Assembly: GCA_017590115.1 (NCBI GenBank)
Contig: JAGGNK010008226.1
Location: forward strand, 8,277,501-8,341,500
DNA from: Montifringilla adamsi
Taxonomy: Eukaryota; Chordata; Aves; Passeriformes; Passeridae
Reading direction: 5' to 3'
Length of the DNA: 64,000 nt
The stretch's first letter is position 1; every line of letters starts with the position of its first letter. Positions 1-11,000 of the stretch are shown here, one piece after another. The translations under genes and the position numbers were made by a program. The notes under the pieces are model-generated. The model did not search any database, was not told the origin of the DNA, and was given only the letters and a program-made list of their open reading frames with translations.

Positions 1-1777
1 TTGGAGCAGGCTCAGGCTGCCCAGAAGCCCCCTGAGCCCCTCTCTGCTGGCTCCCAGCCCTGGGAATGCAGAGCTCCCGGCCCAGCCAGGCTGGCACAGA
101 GCCCTCTGTGCTGCTGGGCACTGAACCAGAGGTTTTCCTGATGAAAGGCCCAGGAGAGCTGCTGGAGCTCTGGGAGCAGCAGAGGAGGAGGCCAGGCCCC
201 GCTGCCCTGCATGGAGAGGGCAGAATACAATTCCCAAACTGCTCCAAAAGGGAAAGCCCAGCCTTGTGCTCCTTTCTGACTGAGGCACATTGGAAGATCA
301 ATGGGGAGATGTGATCTCCAGGAAAAGGCTCTGGGGTCTCCATCCAGCAGGGCCTAAGCCCAGCAGATCAGCAATGCCAGCAGTGCTAAACCAGCTCCCT
401 GTGATCATCACTGCTCACACTGCAGCCTTCAAGCAGCCACAAGATTAAAGAAATTACTTCCATAAAGCATCATCTGCTCTCTTTCCTGGACAGGGCTTAG
501 CCACACAGTCCATCAGGGAAGAACATTTTTTCCTACTAAAAAGAAACTTTTACAGTGACACTTCCTTCTGAAAATGGGCAGCTTAATGAGGAGCCACTGG
601 GAGGAAAGAGGTGAGATTAGAAACGTAAAGCCTGGTGCTCCTGAGAGCTCTGGAGTGGAGGAACACTCCTCACCCTGTCTGCTGCTTCAAAATAAACATA
701 TTTAGAGAAAGCCCTTCTGCTGCCCAGCCCCAGGCAGCTCCGGGTGGGAACACAAGGGCTTTATCAGCAGCAGGAGTTATCAGGCACAGATCATGCCAGG
801 CTCCTGGCACAGCCCAGCAGCAGCTGACACCCCAGAGGGGAAGGAATCCTTCCTCCTGCCATGGCAGGACTCGCCAGGACCACGGGCAGGGAGGAGGCTG
901 GGCAGGGGTCTGGGGATGGGGTCATGTGCAGAGAATCCCTGCCAGAGCCCCAGGGAGGGCTGAGTGGCTCTGGCAGCAGCAGGAGGGGCTGGGATTGGGT
1001 TTGGAGCTGGGGTGGGAAGAGAATTCCCTCCCTGAGCTCTGTCCTGGCTCTGCATCGCCTCCCCTGTCATTCCCAGGGCATGGATGGAGCAAACAACCTC
1101 ACAGCCTCTTTGGTTTGCCTTTGCCCAGGATCTCCCCTTGGGCAGAACTCTTCTCCAGGCAGAGGACAGGTGTGGAATGCTTAAAGACACAGCAAAGCTG
1201 GGAGGAAAGTGTTGTCTTCCTCCCTCCAAGCAGCTCCACGCCCTTCTGATGTTGGAGCCCAGCTCTGCAGTCAGCACTCCCAATAAGCAGAATAATTTAC
1301 AGAGAAACCTGACCATGCAGCTCATGGAAGCAGCGAGCAGGACACTCCAGCTCTTCATTTCTGCATTGGAATTTGCAGTTTCCTTTAGCTTTTTAAAATT
1401 AAAAGTCAAAATGGAATTTTTTTTTTCAGAAACTGCCCAAAGCAAAGACTTTAATTTTTAAGCAGTTCACTGTTCTGCTTTCCCCAGAGCATCCCAGGGC
1501 AATGGAGTTTTTGGTGTAGCAATTTCAGAAGCTGACATGGAGCAAACTCTCTCTGTTCACTGCTGAGACCTCAGCAACAGAAAACAGCAGCAGTGATTTG
1601 AAAGATTTACTCATTTTTAATTAGTGAGAAGCCAAAGTCCATCAGTGCCTCACCTGGACTCCTCTCCTGTCAGTGCCAGAGAAGAGAGAGCATCAGTTCT
1701 GCTGTGCTGAGACCTCTCCTGCCTCTTCAACCACAGCCACTCATCACTGACTGAGCCCACAGCCAGCCAGGGACTGC
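1..1777. other. Intergenic 3' flank, no gene seen
   Basis: Mixed GC-rich and AT-rich unique sequence. Reading frames of 60-220 codons occur on both strands but show no recognisable protein, no splice-phase pattern and no domain. Short A/T runs near 1410-1425. Confidence 0.6.
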
Positions 1778-2224
1778 AGTGCCCCTTTATGTCCAGAAAC
1801 CCTCTTTATGTCCAGTAATCTCCTTTATTCCCAGAAACCCCCTTTACTCCCAGAAACCCCCTTTACTCCCAGAAATCCCTTTTATGTCCAGAAATCCCCT
1901 TTATGTCCAGAAATCTTCTTTATGTCCAGAAACCTCCTTTATGTCCAAAAACCCCCTTTATGCCCAGCAATCCCCTTAATATCCAGAAATCCCCTTTACT
2001 TCCAGAAATTCCCCTTATTTCCAGAAACCCCCTTTATGTCCAGAAACCCTCTTTATGTCCAGAAATCCCTTTTATGCCCAGAAACCCCTTTATTCCCAGA
2101 AACCCCTTTATGCTCAGCAATCCCCTTTATTCCCAGAAACCCCTTTATGCCCAGAAACGCCCTTTATGCCCAGCAATCCCCTTTATGCCCAACAATCCCC
2201 TTTATTTCCAGAAACCCCCTTTAA
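1778..2224 (+). repeat. 19-bp minisatellite, about 23 copies
   Basis: Unit of the form CCCCTTTATGTCCAGAAAT with frequent single-base changes (ATTCC, ATGCC and ACTCC for ATGTC). Because 19 is not a multiple of three and the unit has no stop, all three forward frames stay open, giving spurious repetitive proteins. Confidence 0.95.
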
Positions 2225-2606
2225 AGGTGGGACAGGGCCGGGCTGGAAATTGTCCCAGTAAAAAGGAGTTGCAGTGTTGCATGTAGGTAAAAACCCCGAA
2301 AAGGAAAGGCCTTATAAAACATGGCTTAGGCCAGTTACCTCAGCTAAGTGCTGCTGGTAGTTAAAAAACCCCCAGGAATCTGTCTTGTGATTAAAATGTG
2401 TAAACTGTGCAGAAACAGAGAGGTTTGGTAGCCGTGTGCAATGGCCATCACCAACCAAAGAGCTGAGCTTCAAAACTTTGTTAAGCAGCTGGATTTAGCA
2501 TGGTGCCTTCTGACACTGCTGTAAAAACATGAGCTGTGCAGTCAACATTCAGCTTTTCTGCATGAAGCAACAAGAGTCCTGTTTATATTATATATACATA
2601 TACATG

Positions 2607-2645
<39 letters not shown>

Positions 2646-3133
2646 CATACGACATCCCAGTACCCCTCAGAGGGACTGCTGTGGGGCCAGAGCAGCACCT
2701 GCAGGTGGCCAGGGCTGGGAGCTGCTCAGGACCAGACCCACAGGAATGGGGAGGCTGGAGCAGCCCCCAGAGCCCATCAGGACCACCCAGGCCACCCCTG
2801 CTGCTGCCTTCAGCTCCCGCCCTCGTGTTGCCAGGCTCTGCCTGCCCCAGGCTGACTCTGAGCTCCACACGCAGTGCCAGCAGCTCTCCTCGCAGCTCAG
2901 GCACACACAACAATCCTTTTCCAGCCCCACAACCAAGGGCACCGCTGCAGCTCCGGCCCTAAAAGTGCCACCGGCAGGGGAGGGAGGAGAGCAGCCTGGG
3001 AGGGTGGGACTGCATCACCTGGAGCTGGAATCGGCCAGGGAAGCCACCTGGAAATGGACCAAACTCATCCGAGTGGGAGAACTCCTGAGCTGGGCCCGTC
3101 TGGGGTGGAGCCACGGCCGGGCCTGCACTGCCC
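2225..3133. other. Intergenic sequence with an AT dinucleotide tract
   Basis: No gene recognised. From about 2660 the composition becomes GC-rich. The last 80 bases before 3134 belong to the degenerate LTR-like piece described next. Confidence 0.5.
2603..2638. repeat. (AT)n microsatellite
   Basis: Uninterrupted alternating AT/TA run of about 30 bases, flanked by further ATATAC-type sequence. Confidence 0.95.
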
Positions 3134-3432
3134 GAGGTGTGTCCTGAGAGGGCTTGGGATAAATCAATCCCTGCTTTGGTGTGGAACTCTGCCAGCCCTG
3201 CCCCAGGGAGCTCTCGGGCATCACTGCCCAAGGTGTGTCCTGAGAGGGCTTGGGATAAATCAATCCCTGCTTTGGTGTGGAACTCTGCCAGCCCTGCCCC
3301 AGGGAGCTCTCGGGCATCACTGCCCAAGGTGTGTCCTGAGAGGGCTTGGGATAAATCAATCCCTGCTTTGGTGTGGAACTCTGCCAGCCCTGCCCCAGGG
3401 AGCTCTCGGGCATCACTGCCCAAGGTGTCCCC
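3134..3432 (+). repeat. 96-bp tandem triplication containing an LTR-like 3' end
   Basis: Three almost identical 96-bp copies start at 3135, 3231 and 3327, with a fourth beginning at 3423. Each has the block AATCAATCCCTGCTTTG followed by GTGGAACTCTGCC, which resembles 15256-15320. That layout (AATAAA-like signal, then CCTGCTTT and an AACTCTG block) is what I associate with 3' ends of passerine endogenous retroviral LTRs. The near-identity of the copies implies a recent duplication. Confidence 0.85.
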
Positions 3433-4073
3433 AAGTGCCACCTCCACAGGGCTGTCTCCCCCAGGGATGGGCACTCCCCAGAACCCCCCAGAGCTGTTTC
3501 CCCCAGCCCTGGGCAGGGTTGGGCTCTGCCCCCTCTGCTCCCTGATTCCTCTCTGGGCATCACCATCAGCTCTGCAGGAAGAGGATTTTCCCTGCCTTGG
3601 TAACATCTCAGCTACATTGAGATGTTTGGGAGAATATAGGGGCAGCGTTTGTTTCACAATAAAGCCATAAAAACACACGGCTGCAATTTGTAAGGAGATC
3701 TGTGCAGAAGATCCAGACACATCAACCTCCAGCTGACTGTGTCTGAATTATTAAATCAATATTTTATTCTTTTAGGAGGAAAAATATCACATCTGAGGGG
3801 AAAATTATTTTTAATACACACAAAACACAGTCCTTGAAACTCTCGGCTTACCATGCCTACACTCACAGCCCACTCAGATGGAGAAGGTCTTTATTAAAAA
3901 TGCTCTTTAAAGTTAAATGAATTCTTGTTTTGCAGGCAGTGCCTGTTCCAAGCAGAAGCACAGCTTTGCTGTGATTCTGGGGAAAGGCTTTTCTCTTCAA
4001 AGGAGAAACAGAAGAAATATATATATAAAAAAAAAGATATTTTGTTTCATGGGGTAAAGCCTGGTCTAAGAAT
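3433..4073. other. Intergenic sequence, nothing recognised
   Basis: Unique sequence that becomes AT-rich after 3720; no gene, repeat family or regulatory motif that I can support. Confidence 0.5.
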
Positions 4074-4229
4074 TGACTGGTTTGGGTTGGAGGGACCTCA
4101 AATCCCACCCAGTGCCACCCCTGCCACGGCAGGGACACCTTCCCCTGTCCCAGGTGCTCCAGCCCCAGTGTCCAGCCTGGCCTTGGGCACTGCCAGGGAT
4201 CCAGGGGCAGCCCCAGCTGCTCTGGGAAT
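4074..4229 (-). mobile_element. CR1 LINE 3' end
   Basis: Reverse complement of the avian CR1 3' terminus: the GGTTTGGGTTGGAGGGACC block, then the TGCCACCCCTGCCACGGCAG block, then the cagtgtccagcctggcc and ggatccaggggcagcc blocks. Confidence 0.92.
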
Positions 4230-5025
4230 TTTGGTGGTTAATCCCCACCTGGTGCCTGGTTCAAACCCAGTGACGGCCACGCTGATTCCAACAGGCAAAC
4301 GTGGACAAGTTCATTTGGAGATTTCAGTGAGTCCTTCCAGCTCAGAAATGTCCCAGCAGAGCTGGAGACCCCATGTCCTTGAAAAGCTGCCTGGGAAGTG
4401 CAGCTCAAGCAAGCAGGAGAATTTACAAAGACAGGGTTTTTTTCTGTCTAAATAAATAACAAGCTGAGCAAGAAGAGGAGTGTTCAGAGAATGCTCAGTG
4501 AATTGGCAAAGATTTCTCTGCCTTTTTTTAAATCAAACCCTTCATTTTATCAGCAGCTAACTCCAAAATGATCAGCTACAGAAGGCACTGGGGAGAAGGA
4601 GATGATCTTTAAGGTCCCTTCCAAGCCAGACCGTTCAATGATTTACCTTGAAAATTATCCTCAGAGTTAAATATTGGCAAATTATTCACTTATATTAAAG
4701 GAGGAGAAGGGAAGGGGATGGGGTTGTGGTCTGCAGTGAAGATGAGAGCACAGGATCAGCTCTCTGACTGTAAAAAAAAAAGAACAAAAATGAATCCTTG
4801 CTTCTCTCCCAAAGCCAAGCCCTGCCGAGCACCTGGATAAGGAAACACAACGGATCAAAAAGCAGCTGTAGGCTCCTCCCTCCCTCACAGGAGAGGAGGG
4901 ACAAAAGTTCAATTTAGAGCAATTTTGACAAATGTGAAGCATCCAGTCAGGGCTGAACCCAGTTCCCTGTCCGAGAGGAACTTCTTACAACTCCTAAAAG
5001 CTCCAAGGCAGCTCCCGGTCTCTCT
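4230..5025. other. Intergenic sequence, nothing recognised
   Basis: Unique sequence without gene or clear repeat. Confidence 0.5.
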
Positions 5026-5164
5026 CTGGGAAGGGAAACTGGGAGAAACTGGCAATGCTGGAGATGCAGAAATTATGTTTTTCCTTGGAAAGGGAAAACT
5101 CCATCCCCCTTCCAAGGAAAAGCATCATTTCTGCATTCCCGGTTTCTCCCATTTCCCTTCCCAG
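5026..5164. repeat. Imperfect inverted repeat able to form a long hairpin
   Basis: The left arm, 5026-5094, pairs with the right arm, 5108-5164, around a loop of about 13 bases. Matching blocks include CTGGGAAGGGAAA, GGGAGAAAC, ATGCAGAAAT and TTTTCCTTGGAA. The left arm is about 12 bases longer through small insertions. It could be a foldback/MITE-like element or a long hairpin RNA; no terminal target-site duplication is evident. Confidence 0.8.
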
Positions 5165-6956
5165 TGTGGAGGCTTTAAACACAACAACCTCAGGTGGAAA
5201 GAGCCCGTGGAGAAGTGCCTGGATCCAGGAGGGCTCTGAGAAAGGAGAATTCAGCGAGGCAGCAGTGCTGGGAAACACAAAGTGTGGACACTCCACTGGC
5301 AGCCGGGCACAAATCAGCTGGAATTGCTCCCAGCAGCAAGCCCAGAGCATCTCGCTGTGAATCCAGAGGAGTAAATTCGGAGTCTCCTGGGAACTCTGCC
5401 ATCATTTGTTCTCATTTCTCTGACTTCTCTTCATTTCTGCTCGGGATTAGCTCTCCCAGCAATGATCACAGCAACAGGGAAACCTGCTCCCAGGAGAGTG
5501 GCATGAAAGCAATATTTACCAAAGTAAACCCAAGCACAGAAATCAAAATATGAAGAATGAAGTTTAAAAAAACCCCACAAAGTCACAAAGTACTTCAAAA
5601 AGAGAACCAAAATGGCTTTAACTCTTGCTCAACCACTGAAATATCTGTAACCTGGTTGGGAGGCTGAAAAGCAGAGAAAAAAACCATCCCAAACTCACTA
5701 AAACCTCCCAAAAACATCCTTTGCACATGTTCACATTGCCCACATTGTGCACAGTTTGTTCCCTCAGGATTTTGCATTTTACCTAACTGAAGAAAAGCCA
5801 CATAACATTATCACCTTTGATTTTTCCTCCTATTTATCTTGGGTTCAGAGCAATACAAGCCAGCCAAGGATGTGAGCACACAAACTGCTCCTCACATTAT
5901 TATCCAAGCAAAGCCATTATTAGCATTTTATTGGCACGTGAAGCCAAAATGAGCAAGCTCAACCCCTTGGCAGCCCGCTCCACCTTGATTTAGCTTTTAA
6001 TGACAATTTCCCAGTGTTCAGTGCCTTGTCCTCGGGGAGGCAAACCCTGAGCTCCTTCTGGAGACAGCCTGGGCTCACTCTCCTCCCCAGGGATCCAACC
6101 AACCCCAAATGAAGCTGCTCTCCATGCCCTGGCCTGGCTGGCTGGGGAGATGCCAGGGCTGTCTGCCAGTGCTCTTGGTTGAACTGAAAACCATTAAAAA
6201 CCACTAAAAACCATTAAAAACCACTAAACACAACTAAATCCATTCCACTCCTTGACATGTTTTTCCACCTTGAAAACTGAAGAAAAGGCAGCCATGCAGA
6301 TGCCCCAGGGCACTCACCTGAGCAGGAGCACACCCAGGAGACCCCTCAGGGGTGTGACCCCATGGAGCAGCTGGAATGCAGCAGGGGACAAGGAAAGCAG
6401 CACCTGTGGCAGGTGGCAGGGCCTGGGTCAGCCCTTTTCCTTGTCCCTGCCCACCCCACAGGCAGGAGTCCCTTCCCAGTGTCCCACTAACCCTGTCCTC
6501 TGGCACTGGGAAGCCATTCCCCCTTGTCCTGGCACTCTGAAATACTCCAGGTTCGTTTTTCCAAGGCAGCAGAAAGTTCCTTTATGGCCTTGATTATAAA
6601 AATATCCAGCACACACCTAAATAAAAATTACTGTGAGTTAGAGAAAATATCCCACTCACCCCAAGCAAACAGAACTCTGTGGATTTAAGGAACAATAACT
6701 TAAAATGTAGGTCTCCTGAGGAAAAAAAAAATCACAATCAGAGCATCTTTGGAGCAGCACAGAGATGTCGTGATGTTCCTCCAGCCACACCCGACCTGTG
6801 CAGCCAGAGTGACTCTTTTGTTCCCAATATCCTCAGATTTCCGATGGATCTCACTGAATTTGCACACAAATCTTGATTGGCAGGAGCCCCCTCTGGTTTT
6901 CCATCTCTCCAGGAAAAATCACCAGCCCTGTGTCATTTTCCCCATTATTTCCTGGA
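5165..6956. other. Intergenic sequence with a short 11-bp repeat
   Basis: No gene recognised. A short array of about 11-bp ACCATTAAAAA/ACCACTAAAAA units lies at 6190-6236. The remainder is unique and moderately AT-rich. Confidence 0.5.
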
Positions 6957-7065
6957 ATCCCAGAGTGTCCTGAGCTGGAAGGAACCCACAAGGATCCAGT
7001 CCAACCCCTGGCCCTGCACAGACACCCCAACAACCCCCACCCCATCCCTGACAGCATTTTCCACT
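6957..7065 (-). mobile_element. CR1 LINE 3' end, divergent subfamily
   Basis: Reverse complement of a CR1 terminus with the GTCCTGAGCTGGAAGGAACC and GGATCCAGTCCAACCCCTGG blocks, a subfamily different from the main one in this window. Confidence 0.75.
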
Positions 7066-7150
7066 TGAGTTCTGGCAAAAAAAAACCTCTTCAAAAAGTT
7101 TCACCCCTGAAATCAGGCTTGAAATGCTTCTTAATTACAAAAGTTAAATA

Positions 7151-7156
7151 TTTATT
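7151..7156 (-). terminator. Alternative distal polyadenylation signal
   Basis: AATAAA on the minus strand within an AT-rich stretch about 740 bases after the TCERG1L stop. Such hexamers are common in AT-rich DNA, so this is only a candidate. Confidence 0.25.
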
Positions 7157-7539
7157 TATACAAATATGATGAGAAAAATCTCATGCAGACTCTTCACACA
7201 CAGGAACAGAACCCAAATCCGACTGGGATGGCTTCACCACAGAACTGGGGTTGGAAGGCTGAGGGGAACCCTGCCCACGGCAAGTTCTGGGTCGGAGAGT
7301 TCTCCTACGGAACATGTGCCAGGATTTCCACACTCTTCACCAAGATTAACAATTAATAGCTGATTACTACTACTCAGAGGACTGGACAGAGACGGATGAG
7401 CAGCGGGAGCGGGTCCTGCAGACCACCAGACCCCACACACTTGGTGGAAATGCAGAGTTGCCAAAAGATTGCTTGAGATAATTCCCCTAAATGATGGAAA
7501 TGCCTTGAGATTGCTCTGGATGGCATCTGCTTCTGCTTA

Positions 7540-7690
7540 ATTATAAATCTGCATCGGAGTCATAACTTGTGTATATTACAAGTAATTTGCATAATTAAAA
7601 CAATTAAGGGATCGACATATCATGGCAATTAGAAATGCATCAAACTCTGGATGTTGTACAAAAGAGAGCTTCAATATGAAACATTAATTC
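7540..7690. promoter_or_regulatory. AT-rich, non-repetitive block with octamer and homeodomain cores next to the gene end
   Basis: Unique-looking sequence between the TCERG1L stop and the flank. It contains a perfect POU octamer ATTTGCAT at 7585-7592 embedded in several TAAT/ATTA cores, unlike the surrounding GC-rich repeat DNA. It could be a conserved noncoding element or part of a long 3' UTR. Inference only. Confidence 0.3.
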
Positions 7691-7871
7691 TTTGAGAACG
7701 AACCATCCTTCCCATTCCTGCAGAGCAGCCTTCCCCAAAGCAGCGGGCGCTGCCCAAACTCCGTTCAGGGGCAGCTTTCCCTGGGGCCTCCCTGGAAAGC
7801 TCCTGCTCTGGGACCCCGAGCGTTTCCTCTTCCTTGGAATCCCTTCCCGCAGCCCAGCCCGGGCACGTGTC

Positions 7872-7877
7872 TTTATT
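7872..7877 (-). terminator. Candidate polyadenylation signal AATAAA
   Basis: Canonical AATAAA on the minus strand, 17 bases beyond the TAA stop. If used, the 3' UTR would be only about 35-50 bases. The following bases are GC-rich rather than clearly GU-rich, so usage is uncertain. The next AATAAA on this strand is near 7151-7156, which would give a 3' UTR of about 0.75 kb. Confidence 0.5.
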
Positions 7878-7894
7878 GCCAGCTTCGGTCGCTC

Positions 7895-8051
7895 TTATCT
7901 CATTTTCCGTAGCCTTATCCTGTTTTCCTTGTCCCTCTTTTTGAGGATGAGGATGAACTGGTTGAAGAAATGCTCCTGGTCCTTCTTCTTCTGGACGAGG
8001 CGGAAGCGCTGGTCCCGGCCGTGCTTCTCGGCGAACTCCTTGAAGGTTGTC
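7895..8051 (-). CDS. TCERG1L: TCERG1L exon 13 (FF domain 2, C-terminus and stop)
   Basis: One base completing the arginine, 51 codons and TAA at 7895-7897. Encodes [20 protein letters not shown], then [20 protein letters not shown] and the basic tail [11 protein letters not shown]. The two FF phenylalanines lie in the HFFNQF motif. Ending here rather than running into further FF domains separates TCERG1L from TCERG1. Acceptor ccacag|. Confidence 0.97.
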
Positions 8052-11000
8052 CTGTGGAAAAGGGGACCTGGGGAAGCTGGGCTGTGCCTGCCACCCCAGG
8101 CTGCCGCCCTGCAGCCACACCAAGGACCAGGGGAGGGGAGAGTGCGACAGGAGCGCGATGGAGGATCTGGGGTGGAGGGGTGAGCCCACGCCAGGGCTCG
8201 GGGCACTGGGGCAGCGGGCAAGGACTGAAATGGGATTTCACATGGGCGGACGGCTGGCAGGAGGCTGCTGAGCCATTAAAGCCACGCTCCCAGAGCAAGG
8301 CTCACAGAGCTGAAATAAAACCACCGACAAGGAGGTTTTAGTTCAGCTCCTGCATGTTTTGTATTTCCAAGGCGAGCTCTCTCCTAGCAGGGTTTGCTAC
8401 CTTCATTGTCTTTCAGGCTGCACGCCCAGCTCCTTTCCCCAAGGTGACTCTTTGCTTTTTATTGGAAATATTTGGGATTTATTCTTCTCATTGTGTGCCT
8501 AAATCAAGGCAGGGAAAGGAGCTTCCTCAGTGCTTTGCTGTCACAGTCAGCCCCCAAAACCCTTCAGGGGTGAAATGCTCCTGGCCTCTGGGCCAGCACA
8601 GCTTTTCCCCTGGGCACTGGGAATACCAGTGCTGGAAGCAGAGTTTGGGTGGGACATCAGCCCAGAACATCCCTAATTTTGTTGTAAAATGTTCCTTGTA
8701 ATTACAATTACTACAGGCCCCACGTGCTGTTTGGATCCGTGTGCCCACGCAGGTCGTGCTGAATAATTATCTGCATGTTTTATCAGAGAAAACAGTCATT
8801 TCTTTGTTCCAGCAATTTAACAATATTTATAACATAAACCCCTTTATTTTCATGTAATTTACAAATGAGAAAGCACTGCCCTAAGCACTGCCACCGCCAC
8901 TGTGTGAGTCTGGATCCATCGCCAGAAAAACAAAGCAAAACAGAAATTGTGCCTTGCACACTGTATTTTAATTTCATCACAGAATTGTAGAGTCACAGAA
9001 GGGTTTGGGTTGGGAGAGACCTCACAGATCATCTTGTCCCAACCCCCTGCCATGGGCAGGGACACATTCCATGAATTTAATGGCGTGGCATTAACAGGAA
9101 CTTTGAGAAATTATATTTCTCTTCCACCAAACCCCAAGACTAAATGCAATTTCTGAGTAATTACACCTGCATGCGTAACATGGATGAGACTGAACATTGT
9201 GGTACTGATTTTCCATAAGTAATGGGTGTTCTGTAATCACTGCATATACAGGAATATAAAATAAATGTGCTGTGCAAAGTGTTGCACATTCTGAGGGGGA
9301 GAGGGAGAGAGGAAGGGACAGACAGAGGGAGAGGGGGAGAGGCAGATGGAATATTTCCTCTCCCAGGAATACAACAAAATACTGGAAAATATCAGGGAAG
9401 AAATGCCACCCCAGCATTGGAACAGGCATCTTTCTCTTGCTAGGAAGAATTCTGGGCTGGAAAGCTCAGCCTGAATGACAAAGCCAAGCTTCCCAACCCT
9501 TCCTAAGGCAACACCCACCTTGGGGATAGCTTGGATTCTTCCAGAAGCTTCTTGAATTCTTCCTTGGCCAACAGCAGCTTGTTCTTCTTCTCCTTGTACT
9601 CCTCCCTGACCCGGGTCTTGACAAACTGCTCGAAAATCTGGCCAGGGAAGAGACCCAGGACAAGGAGTTATGGACAAAGCCCTTGGGGGTTTTGGGCAAG
9701 CCCAGGGCCTCCCCACGTGTCCAGGAGTTTTTATTCCATCACCTCCAAGGACTGGCCCTCTGTCCTGGCTGCAGCTGGGCTACCCTTTAATCAAAGGGTA
9801 GCAGTGTTGATATGGATCCCAGAAGCCCAGACTGGTTTGGGTAGGAAGGACCTTAAAGCCCAGCCAGTGGCACCCCTGCCACAGCCAGGCTGCTCCATGG
9901 CTGATAAAATGATTCCATGGCTCCAAGGAATGTCTCTTGATTGACTCATCATGTCCAGGAGTTGTCCTTGCCCATTCCCTGAAATAAATCCCAAACTCCC
10001 TGCTCAGGCTCTTTAGCAGCACTTTCCATCCTGGCAGCTCCTCATACATTTTCATTCCTGTTTTTCCTCACTGGTTTTGTTTCACTTTTTTTTCCTTAGG
10101 AAAGGAGATATTGGAAAGGGAGCAAATGAAGATGTATGTGGCCAGTCCTGTGGTAAATACCTACAGGAAGCTCTCTGGAGAACCACGGGACAATATGGAA
10201 TAAGTTCATTTTTCATCCTGTTTATTTAAAAAATGGATGATTCCATATTCAAAATTATTCCTTCTGCAGGATGACAAAGACTTTTAGGGGAGAGAAATAA
10301 CCACAGAACAGCAGTGTTCACCTTCTCTGCAAATCCCTGCATCTCTCCTGAATTCTGTAGCCTCATCTGCAGACTTTGGGACCCCTAATGATAATTAATG
10401 ACCAAATTACCAAGGCAGCAGAACCCCACATCCCTTTGGAGCTCCCCAGAAAAAACAACCCTTGCAGAGAGCCCCTGGCCAGGCCCCAGTGCTCTGTCCA
10501 GTGGGGTCAGCACCAAACCCCGCCAGACCCCTGGGAAAGGTCCTGAACAATGGAAATCCAGCAGTGTCTCTGCACTATCCCAATAATCCAGGGTAGAACT
10601 GTTCCCTTGGGGCCATTTCCCTCCTACAGCCAGGTCCCTATTTCCAGGTTCCCTGTTCCCAGGTCCCTATTCCCAGGATTCCCAGGCTCAGGAGCTGTTC
10701 CTGCACCCCAAGGGTCCCTGTGATCAAACCTTGGAACACCTGCTTGTCCAAGGAGAGAGCCCTGGGAACCACAGAACATCCTGAGCGGGAAGGGACTCGG
10801 AGTCCAGCTCCCAGACCCCCACGGAGTCCAACTCCCAGACCCCCAAAACCCCACGGAGTCCAGCTCCCAGACCCCCCAAACCCCACAGAGTCCAACTCCC
10901 AGACCCCCCAAACCCCACAGAGTCCAACTCCCAGACCCCCCAAACCCCACCCTGTGCCTGGTGAGCATCCCCCCGATGGGCAGAGCCAAACCTGTGAGTG

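Larger units (their letters stand above)
7066..7894. other. 3' flank / possible 3' UTR of TCERG1L
   Basis: AT-rich non-repetitive DNA next to the stop codon, holding the two polyadenylation candidates and the octamer block. No other gene. Confidence 0.5.
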
